A stretch of 64,000 nt of DNA from positions 1,984,001-2,048,000 of the forward strand of contig NZ_CP085224.1 in the NCBI RefSeq assembly GCF_044803115.1. The letters run 5' to 3'. The position numbers and the translations under genes were made by a program. Below are positions 36,135 through 44,931 of this stretch, piece by piece. This DNA is from Caenispirillum salinarum_A (GTDB lineage: Bacteria; Pseudomonadota; Alphaproteobacteria; Rhodospirillales; Rhodospirillaceae). Positions within the stretch are counted from its first letter, which is position 1. Each line of letters starts with the position of its first letter. The notes beneath the pieces were generated by a model. That model searched no databases. It was not told the DNA's origin and was given only the letters and a program-made list of their open reading frames with translations.

Positions 36135-38118
36135 GAGCGACCCGACGATGCGGCCGGGCCGCGCGCCCGGCTGGCGACTGACGTTCCATGCCGCCGATGG
36201 CGCGGCGGTGGGCGAGGATCTGTTCGCGGTCGATCACACGGACCATTACGCCGACGTCTCAGTCTCCCTCGAGGGGGGTCTGACGGCCGGGCGCCTGACC
36301 GTCACACTGTGGCGCCTGCGGGACGACCACTTTGCCGCCCTTGCCCACGCGCAGGCGGGCGCCGGTCCTGCCGGCGACACCACGCGCGTGGAGCGGCCGG
36401 CCGGCATATTCGTCTCGGTGCGTCTGTTCTGGCGCGACCGGGCGGGTGACGCGCCCGGCGACGATGCGGCGCCGGTGCTGGAGACGTTCCGTGTCACCCG
36501 CCTTGCCCGATCGGTGGAGGGGCTGGAGATCGCCACCCACGTCGAGGGGCGGACCGCCCTCTATGACCGCATCGCCAACGCGCGGACGCCGTCGCCGGGC
36601 GATCCGGTGGCCGGCGAAGACGCTCTCGATGCCGCCGCCCGCCTTTTGGAGGCTCTGGGCCTGACGGCAGAGGTGGATTTCACGGTTCCAGCGCCCGACG
36701 ACGGCAGCACCGTGACGCCGGGGCCGATTGCCTTCCCGCCCGGCCGTCCGGCGCTGGAAGCCCTGTCCGACCTGCGCCGGCAGATGATGGCACGCCCGCC
36801 CTTCCGCCGCGGCCGGGCGCTGTTCCTGTTCCGTGACGGCATGCTGACGGTGGGGCCCTGGCGGCCCATTCCGCACGATGCTGCCGCCGGGACCGTGAAC
36901 CTGGATGCCCGCGAGGTGATCGTCGACATCGCGTCGACCGGCGATCACGCGCCCGTGGCGCCGCACGAGAACGTGGACGGCCGGCCCAAGGCGCGGGCGG
37001 GCTATCGCCTGACCTGCCTCGGCCAGCCGGACCTCAAGCCCGGTGACCTCGTGTCGTTCACGCCTCTGCCGTCGCGCGACGGCCTGTTCGGCGGTTTCGG
37101 CCTGGCGTCCGTGCCGGCGGGACTGGGCAATGACGCGCCAGAAGCCGCGACCCTCTACATCAGCGGCGTCGCCCACGACCTGGGCCGCCGGTCGGGATGG
37201 CGGACCGTCCTGTCGGGGGTGGTGGTCGACGGCGCGGGCGCCGATGCGTGGGACGTTGCCCGCGTGCGCGACGGCGAGGGCGACGCCGGCGAGGACGCGG
37301 AAGCCGGCCCCTCCGCTGGCGCTGCCGAAGGGGTGCGGAAGGGTGTCGGGGACCGCATCAACAGCGCCTTCGCTGCGCGCCCCGTCGCCACCATCGCCGA
37401 AGTCCGCCGGCACGTCGCCCGCACGGAAATGGACGGAGACCGGGTGCGGCTGGCCGCCCATGCCACGGCCGTGCTGCGCGGCTCCGTCGACCACGGCGGG
37501 ACCCGCCGGGCGCGGCTGGACGCCATCGACCGGGCGCAGAACGACATTCAAGGCAACGTGCCGTACCTCACCAGCTTTGCGTGGGGTCCTTACGGACAGG
37601 TCCTGCCGCGCTACCCCGGAACGCGCGTGATGCTGCTGAACAATCAGAGGAACCCGCACGACCCGGTGGACATCGGCGCGCTCTGGCAGACCCGCGACGA
37701 TGCCGATACCACCGCTCCGGCCCGGTCGGCGCCGGGAGACTGGTGGCTGATCCTGCCGGCATTCAAGGACCCTGCGGCCATCCCCGCGAAGGCCGAGGGA
37801 ACGGACCCCGTGCCGCTGCCGGAAGAGGACCGTGCCAGTCACGACCTGATCGACGGGCTGGGGGAGCGGGTGGTTCACGTCAACGGTTTCACCATCCGCT
37901 CCTTCGTGGCCGACGACCTGACGCCGGCGACCGACCGGCCGGCAGGAACCGGCGACAGCGGCATTCTGATCGAGCACGCCTCGGCCGGATCGGCCGTGCG
38001 GATGCTCAAGGACGGCACCGTGGAAATCGTCGCCGCCGGCGACCTCACGCTCAAGGGCGCCAACGTGAAGATCGTGGCGACGGAGGGAACGGTGGACGTA
38101 AGCAAGGGGGGATCATGA
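36127..38118 (+). CDS. Baseplate hub-spike protein (gpD/VgrG-like fusion)
   Basis: 663 aa. The first 350 residues follow the gpD/gp27 hub plan (VTLWRLRDDHFAAL, FRVTRLARSVEGLEI, YRLTCLGQPDLKPGDLVSF). The C-terminal part has an OB-like piece and a repeated beta segment (GSAVRMLKDGTVEIVAAGDLTL...KIVATEGTVDVS) typical of spike needles. Hub and spike in one chain is the VgrG/Afp8 arrangement. A Gly/Asp-rich linker (about 385-405) separates the parts. ATG 36127 lies within the previous gene's end and its own stop overlaps the gp25-like gene. Confidence 0.7.
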   Translation: MAESDPTMRPGRAPGWRLTFHAADGAAVGEDLFAVDHTDHYADVSVSLEGGLTAGRLTVTLWRLRDDHFAALAHAQAGAGPAGDTTRVERPAGIFVSVRLFWRDRAGDAPGDDAAPVLETFRVTRLARSVEGLEIATHVEGRTALYDRIANARTPSPGDPVAGEDALDAAARLLEALGLTAEVDFTVPAPDDGSTVTPGPIAFPPGRPALEALSDLRRQMMARPPFRRGRALFLFRDGMLTVGPWRPIPHDAAAGTVNLDAREVIVDIASTGDHAPVAPHENVDGRPKARAGYRLTCLGQPDLKPGDLVSFTPLPSRDGLFGGFGLASVPAGLGNDAPEAATLYISGVAHDLGRRSGWRTVLSGVVVDGAGADAWDVARVRDGEGDAGEDAEAGPSAGAAEGVRKGVGDRINSAFAARPVATIAEVRRHVARTEMDGDRVRLAAHATAVLRGSVDHGGTRRARLDAIDRAQNDIQGNVPYLTSFAWGPYGQVLPRYPGTRVMLLNNQRNPHDPVDIGALWQTRDDADTTAPARSAPGDWWLILPAFKDPAAIPAKAEGTDPVPLPEEDRASHDLIDGLGERVVHVNGFTIRSFVADDLTPATDRPAGTGDSGILIEHASAGSAVRMLKDGTVEIVAAGDLTLKGANVKIVATEGTVDVSKGGS

Positions 38119-38621
38119 GCGGCACGCGCCTGACAGACAGCCAATTGCGACGCCTGATGAAGTGGGACGCGGCCACGGCGCCCATCCATGCCGGCGTCAT
38201 TCAACACGCCGACATCGCCTTCGAGACAACGCCGGCCGGAACCCGCGACCTGGCGCTGGTGTCGGGGATCGACAACCTCCGCCAGCAACTGACCACCGCC
38301 ATGACGACCGCGCTTGGCAGTGACCCGCTCAACGCGCGGCACGGTTTTGCCGGCTTCAGGGCCCTGGCGGAGGAAAGCGACCCGCTGCTCCTGCGCGAGC
38401 GCCTGCGGTTTTCCGTGCTGGCCGTGCTGCGCGCCGACCCGCGCATCGTCGCCGTTCTGCGGGTGCTGATCGGTGACGAGATCGCCGCCTGGCATGCCGG
38501 CCGCGACGAGCCCGTGCCGCCGCGCACCGGCCATGGCGTGGTCGATGTCGAGGCACAGTTCACCATCCGCTCGGGCGAGACCCTGAGCGTGGCGGTCGGC
38601 CCGATCCTGGGAGGAGCCTGA
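38115..38621 (+). CDS. gpW/gp25-like baseplate wedge protein
   Basis: 168 aa with the gp25/gpW (Afp9-like) layout: VSGIDNLRQQLTTAMTTALGSDPLNARHGFAG, the helix LRERLRFSVLAVLRADPRIVAV and a C-terminal strand pair EAQFTIRSGETLSVAV. These proteins start sheath polymerisation at the baseplate. It overlaps the hub gene (ATGA) and the gpJ gene (TGATG), so all three are made together. Confidence 0.75.
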   Translation: MSGTRLTDSQLRRLMKWDAATAPIHAGVIQHADIAFETTPAGTRDLALVSGIDNLRQQLTTAMTTALGSDPLNARHGFAGFRALAEESDPLLLRERLRFSVLAVLRADPRIVAVLRVLIGDEIAAWHAGRDEPVPPRTGHGVVDVEAQFTIRSGETLSVAVGPILGGA

Positions 38622-40057
38622 TGAACGACATCCGAGATGAACTGGCGGACATCGACACCATCGATCCGGCCACCTTCCGCGATACGGGCACGGGCGCCTA
38701 CGGCCTGACGCGGGCCGGCTTCGTCCCCAAGCCCTATGGCCGGCTGGTGGCGGAGGGCCTGGCGCTCGCGCGCGAGATGTTCGGGCCGGACGTGGACACC
38801 GGGCCGGGGTCCGTGCTGCGGCGGGTGGTGGAACTGACCTCCATCGAGCACGCGCGCACCTACACCATGCTGTCGGGACTGGTGGACGATCTGACGGTGC
38901 CGACGGCGCGCGGGCAGGCGCTCGACCGGCTGGGCGAGGAACTGGGCCTGCCGCGCCCCTTCGACGCCGCCACGGGCAGCGTGGACCTGTCCTTCGTCGG
39001 CGCCTTCCCGGCGGGCGTCGAAAGCCTGACGCTGCCGGCCGGTGCGCGCCTCCTCAGCGGGGGCGGGCACCATGCGGCACTGTCGCGCAGTGTCGTGTTC
39101 ACGCCAAGCCGCACCACCCAGTCCGTGCCGGTCGCCGCCTTCCACCCGGGGCCGGAGCACAACCTTGACGGCGCCACGCCTGAGACCACGCTGGCCATGT
39201 GGAACGCGCTCGATGCGGCGCTCGACGCCTTGGCCGCCCTGGCGTCGCTGAGGGGGGATGCGGCGCTTGAGGACGTGGTGGCCATCACACAGCCCGCGCC
39301 GCTGACGGGCGGCGAGACGCGCTGGCCCGATACCCGCTACCGGCAGCTTCTGCTGCGGGCGCCGCGGTCGATCTGGACGACGCGCGCCATCGAGATCGCG
39401 GTCGGGCTCGTGCCCGGCGTGCGCCAGGTCAAGGTGATCGACCGCTATGGCGGGCTGGACATCGACCAGCCCATCTTCGGCAATTTCAGCTTTGGCGAAC
39501 GGGTCTTCGGCACCGAGCGGGACCTGGCCTCGCCCTACATGTTCACCATCCTGGTCGCGCCGACCGCCGCCGCCATCTGGCAGGGCGCCGACGGTCTAGC
39601 GGCGGCCATCTCCGAGGCGGTGGAAGACCTGCGCCCCATCGGCCTGTTCCCCGATATCCGCGAGGCTATCGAGGTGGGCGTGGGCGTGCGTGCCGACCTG
39701 GTGATCGACGGCGTGCCGCTTTCGACCGGCACGCGCGCGGTGGTCAATGCCTCCGATCCGGCGCAAGGGCTCAAGGCCCGGCTGATGGCGCGCGTGCGGG
39801 GGTACATCGAGGGACTGGATTTCGGCGCCTCCATCAGCCCGGCCCGCATCACCTGGGCCCTGATGAGCGAGCCGGGTGTGGCCGATGTCCGCAACCTGCG
39901 GCTCATCCGTTACCCGCGCGGCGCCTCGACCATCGATTTCTTCGGTGCGGCGGACACCGGCGGAGCCCGTGAACTGGACTGCGGCGAGGCCCTGCGGACA
40001 GGGGCGGACGAAATCGCCGTCTACATCGACGACCCCGCCGACCTGACCATCATCTGA
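38621..40057 (+). CDS. Baseplate J/gp47-like protein
   Basis: 478 aa of the baseplate-J family, wedge subunits forming the iris ring. PGSVLRRVVELTSIEHARTYTM near residue 65, then ARGQALDRLGEELGLPRPFDAATGSVDLSF, and LPAGARLLSGGG are the classic N-terminal signature; the C-terminal half holds IEIAVGLVPGVRQVKVIDRYGG and SEAVEDLRPIGLFPDI. It directly follows gp25, as in Mu, P2 and eCIS loci. Start at a TGATG junction. Confidence 0.8.
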   Translation: MNDIRDELADIDTIDPATFRDTGTGAYGLTRAGFVPKPYGRLVAEGLALAREMFGPDVDTGPGSVLRRVVELTSIEHARTYTMLSGLVDDLTVPTARGQALDRLGEELGLPRPFDAATGSVDLSFVGAFPAGVESLTLPAGARLLSGGGHHAALSRSVVFTPSRTTQSVPVAAFHPGPEHNLDGATPETTLAMWNALDAALDALAALASLRGDAALEDVVAITQPAPLTGGETRWPDTRYRQLLLRAPRSIWTTRAIEIAVGLVPGVRQVKVIDRYGGLDIDQPIFGNFSFGERVFGTERDLASPYMFTILVAPTAAAIWQGADGLAAAISEAVEDLRPIGLFPDIREAIEVGVGVRADLVIDGVPLSTGTRAVVNASDPAQGLKARLMARVRGYIEGLDFGASISPARITWALMSEPGVADVRNLRLIRYPRGASTIDFFGAADTGGARELDCGEALRTGADEIAVYIDDPADLTII

Positions 40058-40090
40058 CGCGCGCGGAACGCAAAAACCAATGGGGACGCC

Positions 40091-40642
40091 ATGACCACCA
40101 GGACGCGCGACATCGATGGCTGGGCCGCCGATGTGCTGGGCTCGCAGCGCGAGGCCGCCGCCGGGCCGCTGGCCGCGGCACTGCGTCACGACGACGTGGT
40201 GATTGCCGAGGACGCCACGGTCACCATCTCCGCCGGCGCGTACGAACCGCTTTTGACCGTGGCTCCGGTCGAGGGCGTGCGCGAGGAGATGACTGTCCGG
40301 GTCGAGCGGCTGGAGCCCGGCCCGGCGGACCGCCTGACGGACCTCCGCTTTGCCGCCTGGACGGAACGTGGTGCCCACCTGCCGGTCCTGGTCCCCGACG
40401 TGGGGGCGGACGGCCGCACCGGCGCGGCGTGGCGCGTGCGGCTGGAGGTCGCCGTGGGCGGCCGGCCCGTCGCACCGCAAGACGTCGCCGTCTTGCTGCG
40501 CGCGCGGGTCTCGGAAGGGCGGCTGGCGAAGCTGACGCACGTTCTGCAGGCGGAGACGCCGCGCCTGCGCCGGCTGGGGCGCGAGATCGCCGCACAGCGC
40601 AGCGTGGCGCTGGCGCGCGGCTTCATGCTGGCAGCGAGTTGA
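40091..40642 (+). CDS. Unknown baseplate-region protein (183 aa)
   Basis: Not recognised. Beta-rich with short strands (ATVTISAGAYEPLLTV, EEMTVRVERLEP, WRVRLEVAVGG) and a C-terminal helix (LRRLGREIAAQRSVALARGF). GGGGACGCC precedes ATG 40091. It overlaps the next gene (TTGA), and its place after gpJ suggests a baseplate or fibre-attachment part (gpI-like slot), without sequence support. Confidence 0.6.
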   Translation: MTTRTRDIDGWAADVLGSQREAAAGPLAAALRHDDVVIAEDATVTISAGAYEPLLTVAPVEGVREEMTVRVERLEPGPADRLTDLRFAAWTERGAHLPVLVPDVGADGRTGAAWRVRLEVAVGGRPVAPQDVAVLLRARVSEGRLAKLTHVLQAETPRLRRLGREIAAQRSVALARGFMLAAS

Positions 40643-42405
40643 GCGTCCCGCGCTTCCGCGAGGCCCTCGCGGTCCGGCGGGCCCAGATCGTGCAGGTTCC
40701 GGGCGAGGAGGGCGACGCCGACTACCGCCGGCGCCTGGGTCTGTTCCGCAGCATCGCCATGCCGACGCGCGGCTACGCCGATCGTCTTCTCAACGGGCCG
40801 CCGGGTGGCAGGGGCGTGGTGCAGGCGATGGGCGGGCCGGCCGGGTTCGACATCCTGGAGGCCGACAACCCGTGCCAGATCGGGTTCCGGATCGTCGCCA
40901 TCGGACCCACGGCGCCGGCCGCCGAGCGTGCCCGACGGGCCTACTTGAAGTTCCTGCGCGAAACCACCCTCATCGACCCCGCCGAGAATGTGCCGCCGGC
41001 CCGTCGGATGCCGGCGGCGCATCTGGCCCGCGAACAGGCGCTGCGGGAGCGCCTGCGCCGGCGGCTGTCGTTCGGCGACGGCGGCGGCGCACCGATGGCG
41101 CCTTATCTGGCCCAGGCCTTCGATCGCATGGCCCGCGTGCTGGACCATCTCGAGGTGGACGTCCGGACGGTCGTGCTGCGGGCGCAGGACGACGATGGCG
41201 GGAGCCGTCATGAACTCGGGCTCATGGCGGAAATCGCGCGCTGGCCTGACAGGGCGCTGTCGGCCTTGCGGGCGCGGCTGCGTCGCCCGCCGCGGCGCCC
41301 GGCAGAGGACCCGGAGGTGGCCGGCGTGCTGTCCGTGCTTTCCCGTGACGGCGGCGCGGGCGCGGGCGCGGGCGCGGGCGATGCCGCGGCCGTATGGGAG
41401 GACTTCCTGCGCGCGTGCGGCTTCCGCACGGTGGAGCACCTGACGGTGGCGACGACGCTGGTGTCTCACGTGTCCATGGCCCACGTGCAGGTCGAGGCCG
41501 CGTCCGACATCGCGCGGGACGCGGCCAAGGCGGGTATCCCCGTGAGCGTTCGCCTGCGGCGGCCTGGCGCGGACACCGACGTCGCCCTGTCGCATGCCCT
41601 GGACGGCGGGCCCGACGGCTGGCCGGAGGGTCTGGCCGACTGGGACGTGGTGCGCGAGGGGCACGCGGCCGTGATCGACCGGCTGATCGTTCCCGATCTG
41701 CCGGCGGCGGCGGCGCTCGACCGGGCGGGGCTTCTGCAGCCCGAGCCGCCGGGGCAGCGGTTCCGTGCGGCGCTGGCGCAGTATCCGTCCCACGTAATCG
41801 CTCTGTTGCGTCTGGCCGGCGCCTTCGCGCGCGGCCTGATCAGGGGCGACGACGCCGCCACCGAGCAGTTGCTGCAGGTGGCCGAGGTCCTTGGCGCCAA
41901 CGGCGCGGCGGGTCTCGCCGTCATGGCCGACGGCGCCGACATCGTGCTGGTGGTGTCGTCCGTCGGGCTGCCGCAGATCGGCACCAACATCGGGCCGCGC
42001 CGGGCCTCGGCCTTCTTCTGGAGCGTGATGCCCATCACCGGCAGCCCGGCGATGATCCACGGCACCGGCGCACGCGCCCGCCTGCGGGCCCCGAGCGACG
42101 GGCTGTATGCCGTGTCGGTGATGTCCTATGCCCGCATCGGGCTGACCGATCTCTTCTCGTGGCAGGTGCGGCTGCCGCCGGGCGCCAAGCTGGATCTCGC
42201 CCAGTACGAGATGGTCATGAACATGCTCGGGCGGCTGCATCCGCTGGGCGTGGAAATCAACACCTGGACCCTGCGGCGGCGCCATGTGGCCTTGGACGGC
42301 GAAACCGTCGCGCCCCTGCCGCCGCGCCTGTCGCGGTCCTATCGGCCCTTCCACCGGCCGCGCTTCGCGGGCACGGGCGACGCGCCCGGCCGCGGTGGGT
42401 CCTGA
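40639..42405 (+). CDS. Unknown large baseplate-region protein (588 aa)
   Basis: Not recognised. It probably starts at TTG 40639, overlapping the previous stop (TTGA). The N-terminal 60 residues resemble a wedge-type helix bundle. An Ala-Gly run encoded by a GGCGCG microsatellite (41353-41380) lies mid-protein, and the C-terminal part is beta-rich (VSSVGLPQIGTNIGPR, RARLRAPSDGLYAVSVMSYA). The slot after gpJ and gpI-like genes suggests an Afp12-like wedge or fibre base, but that is only context. Confidence 0.55.
   Translation: MSVPRFREALAVRRAQIVQVPGEEGDADYRRRLGLFRSIAMPTRGYADRLLNGPPGGRGVVQAMGGPAGFDILEADNPCQIGFRIVAIGPTAPAAERARRAYLKFLRETTLIDPAENVPPARRMPAAHLAREQALRERLRRRLSFGDGGGAPMAPYLAQAFDRMARVLDHLEVDVRTVVLRAQDDDGGSRHELGLMAEIARWPDRALSALRARLRRPPRRPAEDPEVAGVLSVLSRDGGAGAGAGAGDAAAVWEDFLRACGFRTVEHLTVATTLVSHVSMAHVQVEAASDIARDAAKAGIPVSVRLRRPGADTDVALSHALDGGPDGWPEGLADWDVVREGHAAVIDRLIVPDLPAAAALDRAGLLQPEPPGQRFRAALAQYPSHVIALLRLAGAFARGLIRGDDAATEQLLQVAEVLGANGAAGLAVMADGADIVLVVSSVGLPQIGTNIGPRRASAFFWSVMPITGSPAMIHGTGARARLRAPSDGLYAVSVMSYARIGLTDLFSWQVRLPPGAKLDLAQYEMVMNMLGRLHPLGVEINTWTLRRRHVALDGETVAPLPPRLSRSYRPFHRPRFAGTGDAPGRGGS
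41353..41380 (+). repeat. GGCGCG microsatellite inside a coding region
   Basis: Four full copies plus a partial copy of GGCGCG, encoding alternating Gly-Ala. Six-base units keep the reading frame if copy number changes, so it could vary in length without disrupting the gene. Confidence 0.8.
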
Positions 42406-42422
42406 ACGCACGGAGACGAGCC

Positions 42423-44000
42423 ATGGCGATCACCGAGTTCTTCCTGACCGACGATCTGACGTACAGCGAGGCGCTGGATATCATCAAGAACAAGCAGCTC
42501 AGCCCGCAGCAGGTGGACGACCTGTTCATCGGGTTGCTGAAGGAAAAGGTCGGCAAGAGCAAGCGCGTCTTCAGGTACGGCGAGACCTTCAGCGCGGAGG
42601 GCGCCGGCTGTTCCCCGTCCTTCGTCCGAACCTTCGCCCATACCGACTGGATCGACGGAGAGAGCGTGGTCCAGGCCGAGACCAGCACCATCGAGGAGGG
42701 CTTCAACAGCCGGTTCCACAAGATCGAGGACGACCTGGACGGGCTGGCGGACGACGTCTCCAAGAGCTTCGGATGCCTCGCCGACCTGCGGGCCGAACTG
42801 GCGGAGCGGCTGGACGAGGTGCGCCAGGAAATCAACCGCGTGAACGCCGATCTGCATGAACTGCGGCAGATGCGGTGGAACGACGACGGCTGGTGGACCG
42901 GCCCGTTCGTGCCCGGCGAGGATTACCCGGCGCCGCCTTGGACCATCCCCGGCGGCGGTCCGACGATTCCGGGGGGCAATCCCTGGACGATCCCCGGCGG
43001 TCCGGGCGGTCCGACCATCCCGAGGGGCGAAGGTCCGACCATTCCGGGCGGAAACCCGTGGACGATACCGGGAGGCGGAAGGATCATTCCCGGGGGCAAC
43101 CCCTGGACAATCCCTGGCGGGCCCGGCGGCCCTGCCATACCCGGCGGCCCTACCATGCCCGGCGGCGGTTCGACCATCCCGGGTGGGACGTGGGGCGAAC
43201 CGCGGCCCTGGGTGTTCGGCGGCGGGCCGCGCGAGCGGCTGGAATCCCTGCCGCCGCGCGCCAGCATTCTGAGGGTCGCGCGGTCGGTGGATGATCCCAC
43301 GGTCGGCATGATCGCCGGGCAGCCGGCGCGGCGCCTGGACGTGCGCGACATGAACGGCAAGACCTACGAGGTCTGGTCGATGGCGGGCGGGCTGGTGATG
43401 ACGCCGGTGGCGGTGGAGGAAGGCGGCGACATCCTCACCGGTGCCGACGACCGTGCCTGGGTCCACCCCGACCTTCATGCGGCCGGCGTGGTGGCGGAAT
43501 GGGCCGAAGCCAACCAAAAGCGCATCAAGACGCGGTTGCGGGGCGAGGCCGTCTCGGTCGATGACATGATCTCTGCGTTCGGGGACGATCCGCTGCCAAG
43601 CGGCGGCGGCACCCTGGCCCAGGCGCTGAAGGACGTGCCGCGCGACACACGGCTGGAGACCTTGGCGGACCTCATCGACGCGGTCGCCGAAGCGGCCGGA
43701 GCAAAAATCGCGCGCGATGGCCTGACGGCGGAAACGCTGGTCGCCAGCATCGGCCTCGACCAGGCCGGCACGGCGGTTGACGAGACGCCCACCTTGGCCG
43801 TGAAAGCCATTCCGGCGGCCAGTCGAAAGGCGCTTTATGCCGCGGGCGTGACGACACTGGGCAGGCTGAAGGCGACGGCGCCGGGCGCGATGGTGCGCCT
43901 GCTGCGCCGTACGGGAACGCAGGTGACGCCCGGCGAGGCGGCCCGTTGGGCGGCAGAGGCCAGGACGCTCTCGGCCCTCGGCCGTAAGGTGCGGCCGTGA
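42423..44000 (+). CDS. Fibre-like protein with Pro-Gly repeat and helical C-terminus
   Basis: 525 aa. Residues 1-160 are charged and helical with a coiled coil (SRFHKIEDDLDGLADDVSKS, AELAERLDEVRQEINRVNADLHEL). Residues about 173-257 are a Pro/Gly repeat built on xIPGG units, with GGNPWTIPGG three times, probably an extended stalk. A beta-rich domain follows (TYEVWSMAGGLVMTPVAVEEGG), then helices and a C-terminal helix-hairpin-helix-like domain (IPAASRKALYAAGVTTLGRLKATAPGAM). It could be a tail fibre or receptor-binding protein, or a loading scaffold. ATG 42423 is well placed; its stop overlaps the next gene. Confidence 0.6.
   Translation: MAITEFFLTDDLTYSEALDIIKNKQLSPQQVDDLFIGLLKEKVGKSKRVFRYGETFSAEGAGCSPSFVRTFAHTDWIDGESVVQAETSTIEEGFNSRFHKIEDDLDGLADDVSKSFGCLADLRAELAERLDEVRQEINRVNADLHELRQMRWNDDGWWTGPFVPGEDYPAPPWTIPGGGPTIPGGNPWTIPGGPGGPTIPRGEGPTIPGGNPWTIPGGGRIIPGGNPWTIPGGPGGPAIPGGPTMPGGGSTIPGGTWGEPRPWVFGGGPRERLESLPPRASILRVARSVDDPTVGMIAGQPARRLDVRDMNGKTYEVWSMAGGLVMTPVAVEEGGDILTGADDRAWVHPDLHAAGVVAEWAEANQKRIKTRLRGEAVSVDDMISAFGDDPLPSGGGTLAQALKDVPRDTRLETLADLIDAVAEAAGAKIARDGLTAETLVASIGLDQAGTAVDETPTLAVKAIPAASRKALYAAGVTTLGRLKATAPGAMVRLLRRTGTQVTPGEAARWAAEARTLSALGRKVRP
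42939..43190 (+). repeat. Tandem coding repeat (xIPGG units)
   Basis: About eleven degenerate copies of a 5-8 residue unit (TIPGG, IIPGG, AIPGG, TMPGG, TIPRG), with a larger NPWTIPGG unit recurring three times. DNA copies are similar but not identical, so the array is old enough to have diverged. Confidence 0.85.
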
Positions 44001-44341
44001 AGCGGGTGGCCGTGAAAGGAGACGTCACGGCTACCGCCGGCACCGTCCCCTATACCGGCGCCACGTCGGGGGACTGGACGGCGGGGGCGGTGGAGCTGAC
44101 CTCCTACCCGGTGCTCACCGTGGCCGGAACGGACGTCATCCACAAGGCCGAATGCACCTTCAGCTTTCTGGGCAAGAACAGCGGCGGCGCTGTCACCGGC
44201 TCCAGCACGGTCACGCTCACAGCCGGCGCGCAGCCGCTTCAGGGCGGCCTCAGCAATGTGCTGGTGGATGGCAATTGGAACAAAGACGCCTACGGCAACA
44301 CCCTGAACGTCTCCGCCACAGGCGTTCTGCGGACGGGGTGA
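43997..44341 (+). CDS. Possible spike-tip (PAAR-like) protein
   Basis: 114 aa from GTG 43997 (GTGA overlap). A compact beta-rich protein: VAVKGDVTATAGTVPY, then CTFSFLGKNSGGAV, GLSNVLVDGNWN and a C-terminal GNTLNVSATGVLRTG. Small last-gene proteins of this kind cap the spike and sharpen it. No clear zinc-binding His/Cys set is visible (one Cys, one His), so it is not a standard PAAR; the tip role is inference from size, fold pattern and slot. Last gene of the operon. Confidence 0.45.
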   Translation: MKRVAVKGDVTATAGTVPYTGATSGDWTAGAVELTSYPVLTVAGTDVIHKAECTFSFLGKNSGGAVTGSSTVTLTAGAQPLQGGLSNVLVDGNWNKDAYGNTLNVSATGVLRTG

Positions 44342-44382
44342 CGGCGGCGGCGGGTGCTGCCGTGTCCGCCGCAAGTCGCGCG

Positions 44383-44850
44383 CTACTCCGAGAAGGCGGG
44401 GAAGCGGTTGGTGGCATAGCGTTCGTGACAGGCGGCGCAGGCCTCCACCACGTCGCCGAACAGCGCCCGCTGGCGCTCCGCATCACCGGCGCGGGCAGCC
44501 TCCGCCAGGTCTCCGGTCAGGGCGTGGAAGGCGCGGTCCCGTTCGACGAAGGCCTTGGGAGCGGCCTTGGCGAGAGCCTTGCGGTCTTCCTCGGTCATTT
44601 CCTGCTTCAGGATGAAGCTGTCATGAATGGCCTGTGCCTTCTCGGCCACCACGTCATTTCGTCCGCGAACGAGGGCATTCATGATCTCTTGCGTGGCGCC
44701 CTCGATGGCGTTCATTTCCTTGAGCAGGAGGGCCCGCACGTCGGGGGGCAGCTTGGGGCCGACGGGGTCGACCGGCGCAGCGTCCTGGGCGAGTGCCGGA
44801 GCGCCGGCAAGCACGAGCACAACGGCGAGGGCGGGCATTTTGCGGGTCAT
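44383..44850 (-). CDS. Periplasmic cytochrome c'/c556-like protein
   Basis: 155 aa with a signal peptide (MTRKMPALAVVLVLAGAPALAQ) and one heme-c site CAACH near the C-terminus, the hallmark of the four-helix cytochrome c' and c556 group. The helices carry many charged residues (VVAEKAQAIHDSFILKQEM). It could carry electrons or bind NO/CO in the periplasm. GGGAGACC precedes the start on the minus strand. It stands downstream of the LysR gene on the same strand, 82 bases away. Confidence 0.82.
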   Translation of the reverse strand: MTRKMPALAVVLVLAGAPALAQDAAPVDPVGPKLPPDVRALLLKEMNAIEGATQEIMNALVRGRNDVVAEKAQAIHDSFILKQEMTEEDRKALAKAAPKAFVERDRAFHALTGDLAEAARAGDAERQRALFGDVVEACAACHERYATNRFPAFSE

Positions 44851-44931
44851 GATGGTCTCCCGGCTGCGTTCAGGGTGCATGGTCTCAGCATCGAGGCTGC
44901 CGCTTCGGCACCGGAAGTGCCTTGATCCGTG

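Noticed and set aside
42939..43190. CRISPR-like array
   Set aside because: The repeat is in frame inside a gene, units are short and diverged, and there are no unique spacers or cas genes.
26792..44341. Complete prophage
   Set aside because: No capsid, portal, terminase, replication, integrase or lysis genes and no attachment repeats were found; only tail-type genes are present.
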